The notes below the pieces were generated by a model. It was not told where the DNA came from. It saw only the letters and a list, made by a program, of their open reading frames with translations, and made no database searches. A program made the translations under genes and the position numbers. 16,387 nucleotides of DNA, from contig JBMOJH010000079.1 in assembly GCA_049316905.1 (NCBI GenBank), positions 1 to 16,387 on the forward strand, written 5' to 3'. Source of the DNA: CAIPVR01 sp049316905. Its GTDB lineage: Bacteria; Actinomycetota; Acidimicrobiia; Acidimicrobiales; Microtrichaceae. Of this stretch, positions 1-6,461 are shown one piece after another (position 1 is the stretch's first letter; the number at the start of each line of letters is the position of its first letter).

Positions 1-842
1 GATGGTGGTTCGGGGCGCTCCGCGAGGCGCTCCCGCAGCCCGCCCGCGGCACGGCGGGCCTCGCGCACGGTCAGCGGCGGCGGTGACCATCCCGCCCACG
101 ACGCGAGCCGCACGATCGGCGGGGCCGGGGTGTCGGCCCCGAGGACCTCGCGCGGCGGGCCCACCTGCACCTCCGCCCCTCCCCCCGGCAGGTGGAGCAC
201 CACGTCGGCGAACTGCACGATGCGCTCCAGCCGGTGCTCGGCGACCAGCACGGTCAGGCCCACGTCGTGGACGAGGCGGGCCAGCGCGGAGAGCACCTCG
301 TCGGCCGAGGCAGGGTCCAGCGCGGAGGTGGGCTCGTCGAGCACCAGGACGCGGGGGCTCGCGGCCAGCACCGACGCGATCGCCACCCGCTGCTGCTGAC
401 CGCCGGAGAGCGTGGCGAGCGGCCGTTGGCGCAGCGGTGCCAGGTCGAGGAGGTCGAGGGTGTCCTCGAGCCGCCGGCGCATCACGTCGACCGGCACCGC
501 CAGGTTCTCCATGACGTAGGCGATCTCGTCCTCGACCGTGTCGGCCACGAACCCCGCGGCGGGGTCCTGCACCACGGTGCCGACGGTGTCGGCGAGGTCG
601 CGCGGCGCGAACTCCGCCGTGGAACGGCCGCCCACGACCACCTCTCCGGTGAGCAGGCCGCCGGTGAACCGCGGGACCAGGCCCGACACGGCCTGCAGGA
701 GGGTGGACTTGCCGCTGCCGGTGCGGCCGACCACCAGGCAGAACTCGCCCTCCTCGACCGCCGCGTCGACGCCGGTGAGCGCCGGTCCGGGCGCGTCGGG
801 GTACGTGAAGCCGACGTGACGGAACTCCACCGCCGCGCTCAC
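1..842 (-). CDS. ecfA: ECF transporter ATP-binding protein (EcfA), 3' end cut by window edge
   Basis: ATPase of an energy-coupling-factor transporter, which powers vitamin import from the cytoplasmic face of the membrane. The visible 280 residues hold one complete ABC domain: Walker A GRTGSGKST (39-47), a Q-loop in VVQDPAAGFVADTVEDE, the signature LSGGQQQRV, Walker B RVLVLDEPTSALDP and an H-loop in VLVAEHRLE. The VADTVEDE stretch after the Q-loop is typical of ECF/CbiO ATPases. The GTG start at 842 overlaps the ecfT stop as GTGA, indicating translational coupling. After the first domain the frame stays open through a Pro/Arg-rich linker (PPLTVREARRAA) to the window edge. Actinobacterial ECF ATPases are often two fused ABC domains, so a second domain outside the window is likely (inference). 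Its place behind a cobalamin riboswitch suggests B12 as the substrate. Confidence 0.93.
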   Translation of the reverse strand, partial: MSAAVEFRHVGFTYPDAPGPALTGVDAAVEEGEFCLVVGRTGSGKSTLLQAVSGLVPRFTGGLLTGEVVVGGRSTAEFAPRDLADTVGTVVQDPAAGFVADTVEDEIAYVMENLAVPVDVMRRRLEDTLDLLDLAPLRQRPLATLSGGQQQRVAIASVLAASPRVLVLDEPTSALDPASADEVLSALARLVHDVGLTVLVAEHRLERIVQFADVVLHLPGGGAEVQVGPPREVLGADTPAPPIVRLASWAGWSPPPLTVREARRAAGGLRERLAERPEPP

Positions 843-2026
843 CGGGCGCTCCCCACCGGGCGGTCCGCGGGCTCGGGCACGAGGCCCGGCACGGGCGGCG
901 TCGCGACCAACGGCACCAGCACCATCGCCGCAGCGGCGAGCGCGACCAGCGACATCGGCGGCCAGCCGGGCGGCGCGACCGGCGGGACGAGCGCGCCTCC
1001 GGCGGCGGCCGCCGACATGAGCGCGGCGGACGCCACGCCCGACAACGCGGTGGCCCACTCCGGCGCGCCCCACGGGTCGGGCCGGTGCACCGTGCGACGG
1101 GCGCGACGACCGGCCAGCACCGTGCCCGCGACCACCGCCGCCGCGCCGATCGCCACGAGCGGAAGGCGCAGCACGTCGGGCGTGGCGGCGTCGAGCAGCG
1201 CGTAGGAGCCCACGACCAGACCGACGAGGCCGATGAGGAGCAGCCACCTGGCCACGGCCCGGCGCTGCGGGGCGACCGCCGCGGTGCGCCCGTAGCCACG
1301 CACGTCCATGGAGGCGGCGAGTCGCACCGACCGCTCGAGCGCCTCCTCCAGCACCGGCATGACCGACCCCGCCACGCCCCTCCAGCCACCCGGACGGCCC
1401 CGGAGGCGGCGCGCCGCGCGGACCCGACCGACCGACACCACGAGCTGCGGGGCGAGGGTCACCGCGACCGCCACCGCCACGCCGGCCTCGTGCAGCACCG
1501 GCGGCAGGGCCCGGAGCAGCCGGTACGCGCTGGCCATGGCATTCACCGCCCCGAAGCACCCCAGGATCACCGCGAGCTGCAGGCCCCCGTACACGGCGGC
1601 GAGGAGCGCCTCCGCGGTGACCGGGCCGCCGAGGCTGATGCCCGCGGCCCACTGCGGCAGATCGACCGCCGGAAGACGGAACAGGACGGTGCCCGGGGTT
1701 CGGACGCCGATGAGCACGGTCAGCACCACCCGCAGCAGGATCACGAACAGACCCATCCGCACGAAGACCCCGACGGCCCGACCGGCCGGACCGGGCTGGC
1801 GGCGCGCCGTGGCCACGTTGAGCACCGCCACCGCGAGCAGGCCGAGCACCACCGGGTTCGTGGTGCGCGACGCGGCAGCCGCGGTGCCGATGCCCCAGAT
1901 CCACCAGGCGGCCGGATGCACCGTACGGGCGCGCGCCGCAGCCCGGGCGGCCGGACGGAGGCCCGCCCGGGCGGATGCGGGCAACCCGGCCCCCGCGCCG
2001 GCTCCTGCGAGACCTGCGCTCGTCAT
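839..2026 (-). CDS. ecfT: ECF transporter T component (EcfT/CbiQ family) with extended C-terminus
   Basis: Transmembrane coupling subunit that links the ATPases to a substrate-binding S component. The protein is 395 aa, longer than the roughly 260 aa of many EcfT proteins. Hydrophobic segments begin at HPAAWWIWGIGTAAAAS. The two Arg-Gly coupling motifs expected of EcfT are present: AARRLRG near residue 207 and SMDVRGYG near residue 241. Three or four further hydrophobic segments follow, the last ending near ALAAAAMVLVPLVAT, and form the C-terminal extension. The ATG at 2026 lies 7 nt after the stop of the upstream gene; the frame is open for another 114 codons upstream, but that part is Pro/Arg-rich and overlaps the upstream gene. 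No strong Shine-Dalgarno is visible, so translation probably depends on coupling. The last codons overlap ecfA by 4 nt. The family call is firm; B12 specificity is inferred from the operon. Confidence 0.9.
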   Translation of the reverse strand: MTSAGLAGAGAGAGLPASARAGLRPAARAAARARTVHPAAWWIWGIGTAAAASRTTNPVVLGLLAVAVLNVATARRQPGPAGRAVGVFVRMGLFVILLRVVLTVLIGVRTPGTVLFRLPAVDLPQWAAGISLGGPVTAEALLAAVYGGLQLAVILGCFGAVNAMASAYRLLRALPPVLHEAGVAVAVAVTLAPQLVVSVGRVRAARRLRGRPGGWRGVAGSVMPVLEEALERSVRLAASMDVRGYGRTAAVAPQRRAVARWLLLIGLVGLVVGSYALLDAATPDVLRLPLVAIGAAAVVAGTVLAGRRARRTVHRPDPWGAPEWATALSGVASAALMSAAAAGGALVPPVAPPGWPPMSLVALAAAAMVLVPLVATPPVPGLVPEPADRPVGSAR

Positions 2027-2033
2027 GGCCGGC

Positions 2034-3023
2034 TCACACCGCCGACGGGGGACTGTCCCGCCGCGAACGGGCCCAGGCCGCGGCACCCAGCCCCGCGATC
2101 GCGACCACGGCCACGACGATCGCCCAGCCCGGACCGGGGGCACCCGACGGACGGCGACGCGACGCGGTCGCGGCGACCTCCTCGGGCCCGGCGGTGACGC
2201 CGCGGTCCCCCGATGACGTCCCGGTCGCGCCGGGCGCGGGGGCCGCGGCGGAGGTCGGCGTAGCGGCCGCGGGCGGATCGGGGCCCGGGTCGGCGCCCGG
2301 GTCGGTGCCCGCGGAAGCGGGGGCCGGTCCACCCGGAGCGGCGGGCCCGGGGACGATGGTCGTGGCACCTGCGACCAGGGGCGCCGGTGTCGTCGCGACG
2401 GGCCCGCCCGCGCCCGCCGACGGGGGGGCCGGTGGCGCGGCCGGGGGTGGGACGGCGCCGGGCCGCGCCGTGGTGGGCGGTGCGGTGGCCGGCGGCGCCG
2501 TGGGTGGCGGCGCCGAGCACGGCGTGGGGGGAACGGCGATCGCCGGAGGGACCTTCCCGGTCCCGAACCGCCACCCCTCGACCGAGCAGCGCGCCGGGAG
2601 CCGGTAGCCGAAGGCCCCGACGTTCTGGTAGCTCCAGCCCGTGCCCCCGGTCCAGTAGCTCCAGTACGGCTCGTTCACCGCCGCGCAGCCGGTGGCCGGC
2701 ACGCCGTCGATCCCGCACACGAACGCCGGACCCTTGGTGGGGTCGTCACGGCGGACCGTCGCCGCGGCGAGGAGCGCCTCACCGCCGGTGGCCCGGTCGG
2801 CCACCTCCACACAGCGGATGCGCACCCCGGACCCGTCGTCGATCACGACCGTGACCGAGATCCTCCCGGCGGGCGCGGCCGGGCACGGCGCGCCCGCCGC
2901 GGCAGCCACCGGCGCGGTGGCGATCCCGCCGACCAGCGGGACGACCACCGCGACCGCGCCGGTCAGGACCAGCGCGGCCACCGCGGCGACACGCGGGCCC
3001 GGCGCCCGTCGGGTCAGGCCCAC
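2034..3023 (-). CDS. Secreted, membrane-anchored protein with DUF4430-like (transcobalamin beta-domain-like) domain
   Basis: A 329-aa exported protein. Residues 1-42 form a signal peptide (basic start, then AAVAALVLTGAVAVVVPL). Residues 45-165 are a compact domain with paired cysteines and an aromatic-rich C-terminal block (EPYWSYWTGGTGWSYQN, then SVEGWRFG), which resembles DUF4430. In animal intrinsic factor and transcobalamin, that domain is the C-terminal beta domain closing over cobalamin. A long Pro/Ala/Thr linker (about 165-290) leads to a C-terminal membrane helix (WAIVVAVVAIAGLGAAAWA) followed by RSRR, so the domain should be tethered to the outer membrane face. The GTG start at 3023 has a good GGAGG Shine-Dalgarno (3029-3033, 5-nt spacer) inside the end of the upstream gene, with a 10-nt overlap. 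Family assignment is by pattern recall. Cobalamin binding is inferred from the riboswitch, the toroid partner and the ECF genes. Confidence 0.72.
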   Translation of the reverse strand: MGLTRRAPGPRVAAVAALVLTGAVAVVVPLVGGIATAPVAAAAGAPCPAAPAGRISVTVVIDDGSGVRIRCVEVADRATGGEALLAAATVRRDDPTKGPAFVCGIDGVPATGCAAVNEPYWSYWTGGTGWSYQNVGAFGYRLPARCSVEGWRFGTGKVPPAIAVPPTPCSAPPPTAPPATAPPTTARPGAVPPPAAPPAPPSAGAGGPVATTPAPLVAGATTIVPGPAAPGGPAPASAGTDPGADPGPDPPAAATPTSAAAPAPGATGTSSGDRGVTAGPEEVAATASRRRPSGAPGPGWAIVVAVVAIAGLGAAAWARSRRDSPPSAV

Positions 3024-4429
3024 CGGCGCCTCCGGGCCAGCAGGCCCGATCCGAGCCCGACGAGGAGCAGCGCGACCAGCACCGGGCCGGCGACCGGGCC
3101 GCCGGTGAACGCGAGACCGGACGCCGACGCCGTCGTGCCCGACGAGACCGACGGTCCGGTCGAGCCGGAGGCGGTGACGGCCGCGCCGGCGACCGTCACG
3201 GTCGGTCCCTCGACCGTGGTCGTCGGCCCCGCCACGGTCGACGTGGTGCTCGACGGACCCGGCACCGTCGTGCTGGTGGTCGTGCTGGTAGTCGTGCTGG
3301 TGGTCGTGCTGGTGGTGGTCGTCGTGCTGCTCGGCGGCGGCGTGCAGTCCGGCGCGACGGCGGGCCCGGCGGTGGGGTCGGCCACCGCGAGGAAGCCCGA
3401 TCCGGCGAGGGCCGGCACGGCCTGCACGGTGGCGAGGAGATCGGCGGCGCCGTTGGAGAACGGCCCGGTGATCCCGCCGCGGTCGACCGCCTCGGCGTCA
3501 CAGCCCAGCTGCCGAGCCATCAGCGCCGCCGCGGCGCCGGTGACGACGGGCCCGGAACCCGCCACGTCGACGGCGGCCTGGAGCACGGTGGCCGTGCTGT
3601 TGGGGTCGCTCGGGTCACCCTCGAAGTACCCCCAGCCGCCGTCCACGTTGCGCACCTCGCCGAGCCAGGTGAAGCCGGCCGCGGCCGGCTCTCCGCCCGA
3701 CGCCGCGGCGGCGAAGGCCGTGGAGTTGGTGTCGGGCCCGGTGAAGGCGTCCACGTCACGCCCGCACGGTGCGCCCGTGTCGGGGCGGTACGACATCCAG
3801 GACCCGTCCGCGCACTGCTGCGCCGCCAGCCACCCCGTCATCCCGTCGGGCACCGCCTCGCCCGCGGCGCGCAGCGCGAGGATCGCGAGCGACTGGCGTA
3901 CGGCGCCGTCGAACGTCGGATCGGCCGACCCGACGAGCCCGGCGTCCGTGCCGGCGGTCCGGACCGTCGCGACAAGGCGGGCCACGAGGTCGGCACCGGG
4001 CGCGGCGCCCACGGCCCGCGGGTCACCGCCGCGCAACACCTCCAGGAGCACCACCTTGGCCAGGCGGCCCGGGTTGTCGTCGCCACCGGGCGCCACGACG
4101 GTCTCGCGGTTCGCGGTCACGGCGGCGACGACGGCGTCGGCCCGGGATCCCCCGACGCCGGCCCACGCGAGGGCGAGTCCGGCGTCGACGGTGGCACCCC
4201 AGTCGGGGCCGCCGAAGTTCTGCAGCGGCAATCCGCCGTCGATCGCGCCGGCGAGCCAGGCGGCACCGTGACCGGCGGCGGTGGCCGGGTCGGCGGTGGG
4301 TGGACCGCTCGGCGGGGCGGCCGCGAACGCGGGTGCCGCGGTGGCACCGAGGAGCAGGGCGGCGGCGGCCACGGCGAGGAAGACCCGTCCCCGTCGCGTC
4401 CCCGCACCCGTGATGGGTGGGGTGGTCAT
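3014..4429 (-). CDS. Secreted alpha/alpha-toroid protein (prenyltransferase-like repeats, intrinsic-factor alpha-domain-like) with LAXTG sortase signal
   Basis: First gene after the cobalamin riboswitch, 471 aa. Residues 1-37 are a signal peptide ending APAFA. Residues about 48-340 contain prenyltransferase/squalene-cyclase type repeats, the clearest being WLAAQQCADGSWMSY followed by DTNSTAFAAAA, and WLGEVRNVDGGWGYFEG followed by DPNSTATVLQAA. The same alpha/alpha barrel forms the cobalamin-binding half of intrinsic factor and transcobalamin. No DXDD cyclase motif is seen, so a binding role is more likely than catalysis. A Thr/Ser stalk (about 355-420) leads to LAFTG (439-443), a hydrophobic helix and RRRR. 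This is a cell-wall sorting signal of the LAXTG kind used by actinobacterial class E sortases. The ATG at 4429 is chosen because AGGAG lies at 4436-4440 with a 6-nt spacer; the frame is open 25 codons further upstream. Cobalamin binding is inferred. Confidence 0.8.
   Translation of the reverse strand: MTTPPITGAGTRRGRVFLAVAAAALLLGATAAPAFAAAPPSGPPTADPATAAGHGAAWLAGAIDGGLPLQNFGGPDWGATVDAGLALAWAGVGGSRADAVVAAVTANRETVVAPGGDDNPGRLAKVVLLEVLRGGDPRAVGAAPGADLVARLVATVRTAGTDAGLVGSADPTFDGAVRQSLAILALRAAGEAVPDGMTGWLAAQQCADGSWMSYRPDTGAPCGRDVDAFTGPDTNSTAFAAAASGGEPAAAGFTWLGEVRNVDGGWGYFEGDPSDPNSTATVLQAAVDVAGSGPVVTGAAAALMARQLGCDAEAVDRGGITGPFSNGAADLLATVQAVPALAGSGFLAVADPTAGPAVAPDCTPPPSSTTTTTSTTTSTTTSTTTSTTVPGPSSTTSTVAGPTTTVEGPTVTVAGAAVTASGSTGPSVSSGTTASASGLAFTGGPVAGPVLVALLLVGLGSGLLARRRRWA
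3267..3314. repeat. 12-bp in-frame tandem repeat coding for a Thr/Ser stalk
   Basis: Four copies of GTCGTGCTGGTG lie head to tail with one mismatch (A at 3290). On the minus strand they encode repeated Thr-Ser-Thr-Thr in the stalk between the toroid domain and the LAFTG signal. The unit length is a multiple of three, so slippage would change stalk length without breaking the frame. Confidence 0.85.
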
Positions 4430-4435
4430 GGTGAT

Positions 4436-4462
4436 CTCCTGTCGGCCGGGGCCGACGAGGAG
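4436..4462 (-). promoter_or_regulatory. Shine-Dalgarno-sequestering hairpin (riboswitch expression platform)
   Basis: In the transcript, the AGGAG of the toroid gene (4436-4440) can pair with CTCCT (4458-4462). This directly extends a perfect 7-bp stem made by 4441-4447 and 4450-4456, with only G4457 bulged, giving a stem of about 12 bp that buries the ribosome binding site. The strand that hides the site (4457-4462) can instead pair with 4497-4502 (a 6-bp GAGGAG/CTCCTC match), which would free it. Between these lies another small perfect hairpin (4473-4478 with 4485-4490). The pairings are read from the sequence; the switching scheme, with translation off when B12 is bound, is inferred. Confidence 0.7.
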
Positions 4463-4510
4463 GTGCCGCAACGACGCGATGGGCCGCGTCCCACGGCTCC
4501 TCACCGCAGT

Positions 4511-4694
4511 CCTCGGCGGTGGATGGAGCCAGTCGTGGGGCAGGTGTTCCGACTCGTGGCACGGGGGCCACTCACGGTTGCGGGTCAGCGCCGGATTCGC
4601 ACCGGACTTCCCCTGCTCCCATTCCTGGGCGCCCGACCGGGTGGCCGGACGTGGTCATCCGACCATGCGACCACGGCGGTGTCAATCACCGAGG
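4511..4694 (-). promoter_or_regulatory. Cobalamin (B12) riboswitch aptamer
   Basis: Read on the minus strand, the conserved B12-box core is present: GGGGAAGTCCGGTGCGAATC, then CGCTGACCCGCAACCGTGAG (within about 4572-4613), followed downstream by GAGTCGGAACACCTGCC (about 4540-4556). An 8-bp closing stem P1, with one G-U pair, can form between 4687-4694 and 4511-4518 and defines the limits. It sits upstream of the B12-type uptake genes and the gap to the start codon holds an expression platform. The 5' edge is only 9 nt from the aspS stop, which leaves no room for a separate intergenic promoter. Confidence 0.95.
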
Positions 4695-4703
4695 CCCCCT
4701 GGT

Positions 4704-6461
4704 TCAGGTGCTCGGCGGCAGGAGTCGCAGCCCGAGCTCCTCGAGCTGCGCCGGGTCGATCGCCGTGGGCGCGGAGGTCAGCGGATCGGTGCCCGACTGG
4801 GTCTTCGGGAAGGCGATCACCTCGCGGATGTTCTCCTCGCCGAGCAGCAGCGCCACCAACCGGTCGATGCCGAACGCGAACCCTGCGTGCGGCGGCGCAC
4901 CGAAGCGGAAGGCGTCGAGCAGGAACCCGAACTTGGCGCGGGCCTCCTCCTCGCCGATGCCGAGGAGGTCGAAGATCCGCTGCTGGACGTCCGGGCGGTG
5001 GATCCGGACGCTGCCCGAGCCGAGCTCCCATCCGTTGAGCACCAGGTCGTAGGCCTGGGAGCGCACCGACAGCAGGTCCCCGGGTCCGCCGTCGAGCAGG
5101 GCGACGTCCTCCGCGTGGGGCATCGTGAACGGGTGGTGCGCCGGCACCGGCCGGCCGGTCGCCTCGTCGACGGCCTCGAACAGCGGGAAGTCCACCACCC
5201 ACAGGAACTGGAGCCCGCCCTCGGTGACCGGGGGCCGGCCGAGTTCGAGGCGCAGCAGCCCGAGCACGTGCACCGCACGGGCCCAGTCGTCGGCCACGAG
5301 GTACAGCACGTCGCCGGGCTCGGCCCCCAGGCGCCGGGCCACCGCCTCGAGCTCCTCGGCGGACAGGAACTTCGCGATCGGCGAGGACAGTGTCACGCCG
5401 CCGTCGTCGGCCGTCTCCACGCGCATCCACACGAGGCCCTTGGCGCCCCAGCGCTTCGCCCGGTCGGTCAGGTCGTCGAGCCGGTTGCGCGAGGTGGCCT
5501 CCGACGCGCCCGCGTGGCGGATTCCCCTCACGGTCGCACCGGCGAACGCGTTGAAGCCGGTGTCCGCGAACACGTCGGTGAGGTCGACGAGCTCCATCCC
5601 GAAGCGCACGTCGGGCTTGTCGGAGCCGTAACGGTCCATCGCCTCGCGCCACGTGATGCGGGGGACGTCGCCCAGCGGGTCGCCGGTGACCGCCTCGACC
5701 GCGGCCGACACCGCGGCCTCGATGCAGGCGAGCACGTCCTCCTGGCCGGCGAAGCTCATCTCCGCGTCGAGCTGCGAGAACTCGAACTGCCGATCCGCGC
5801 GGAGATCCTCGTCGCGGAGGCAGCGGGCGATCTGGTAGTAGCGGTCCACACCACCGACCATGCACAGCTGCTTGAACAGCTGCGGGCTCTGCGGCAGCGC
5901 GTAGAAGGTGCCGGGCCGGTGCCGCGACGGCACCACGAAGTCGCGGGCGCCCTCGGGCGTGGAGGCGATCAGCAGGGGCGTCTCCACCTCGACGAAACCC
6001 TGGTCGTCCATCGCCCGGCGCAGCGCGGAGTTCACCGCGGCGCGGGTGCGGAGGTTCCTCTGCATCCCCTCACGGCGCAGGTCCACGTAGCGGTGGCGCA
6101 GCCGGACGGTCTCGTCCACGTCGTCGGCCCGGTCGTCGAGCGGGAACGGCGGCGGCTCGGCCTCGGCGAGCACCTCGACCTCGCAGTCGCCGACCTCCAC
6201 CTCGCCGGTGGCGAGGGCCGGGTTGGTGGTGCCCTCCGGGCGGGGGCGGACGGTGCCGGTGATGCGCAGCACGTACTCGCCCCGGAGGTCCGCCGCGCCG
6301 TCGACCACGCACTGGATCAGGCCGGTGTGGTCGCGCAGGTCCACGAAGGCGAGGTGCTCGCCGTGCTCGCGCCGGCGGGCGGCCCACCCACAGACGGTCA
6401 CGCGCTCCCCCACGTGCTCGGGGCGGAGCTCACCGCAGAGATGCGTGCGCATGTTGGTCAC
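4704..6461 (-). CDS. aspS: Aspartyl-tRNA synthetase, probably non-discriminating type
   Basis: Class II aminoacyl-tRNA synthetase that charges tRNA-Asp in the cytoplasm; 585 aa, the usual length for bacterial AspRS with its inserted GAD domain. An N-terminal OB-fold anticodon domain (GWAARRREHGEHLAFVDLRD) is followed by motif 2 (CLRDEDLRADRQFEFSQLD) and motif 3 (FGIDRLVALLLGEENIREV). In the OB-fold, His33 (RRREHG, where discriminating enzymes have RRRDLG) and Gly77 (PEGTTN, where they have Lys) match the pattern I recall for non-discriminating enzymes. Those also form Asp-tRNA-Asn for GatCAB. The GTG at 6461 is preferred because GAGGA (6469-6473) lies 7 nt upstream and GTGA overlaps the hisS stop; an ATG at 6452 is 16 nt from that site. 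The gene is translationally coupled to hisS. Confidence 0.97.
   Translation of the reverse strand: MTNMRTHLCGELRPEHVGERVTVCGWAARRREHGEHLAFVDLRDHTGLIQCVVDGAADLRGEYVLRITGTVRPRPEGTTNPALATGEVEVGDCEVEVLAEAEPPPFPLDDRADDVDETVRLRHRYVDLRREGMQRNLRTRAAVNSALRRAMDDQGFVEVETPLLIASTPEGARDFVVPSRHRPGTFYALPQSPQLFKQLCMVGGVDRYYQIARCLRDEDLRADRQFEFSQLDAEMSFAGQEDVLACIEAAVSAAVEAVTGDPLGDVPRITWREAMDRYGSDKPDVRFGMELVDLTDVFADTGFNAFAGATVRGIRHAGASEATSRNRLDDLTDRAKRWGAKGLVWMRVETADDGGVTLSSPIAKFLSAEELEAVARRLGAEPGDVLYLVADDWARAVHVLGLLRLELGRPPVTEGGLQFLWVVDFPLFEAVDEATGRPVPAHHPFTMPHAEDVALLDGGPGDLLSVRSQAYDLVLNGWELGSGSVRIHRPDVQQRIFDLLGIGEEEARAKFGFLLDAFRFGAPPHAGFAFGIDRLVALLLGEENIREVIAFPKTQSGTDPLTSAPTAIDPAQLEELGLRLLPPST

Noticed and set aside
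2027..2368. Upstream extension of EcfT by 114 residues
   Set aside because: The extension is Pro/Arg-rich, lies wholly within the upstream DUF4430-like gene and has no family similarity; the ATG at 2026 gives a normal EcfT N-terminus.
3014..4429. Squalene-hopene or terpene cyclase function for the toroid protein
   Set aside because: It has a secretion signal and a wall-sorting signal, shows no DXDD motif, and sits behind a B12 riboswitch with ECF genes.
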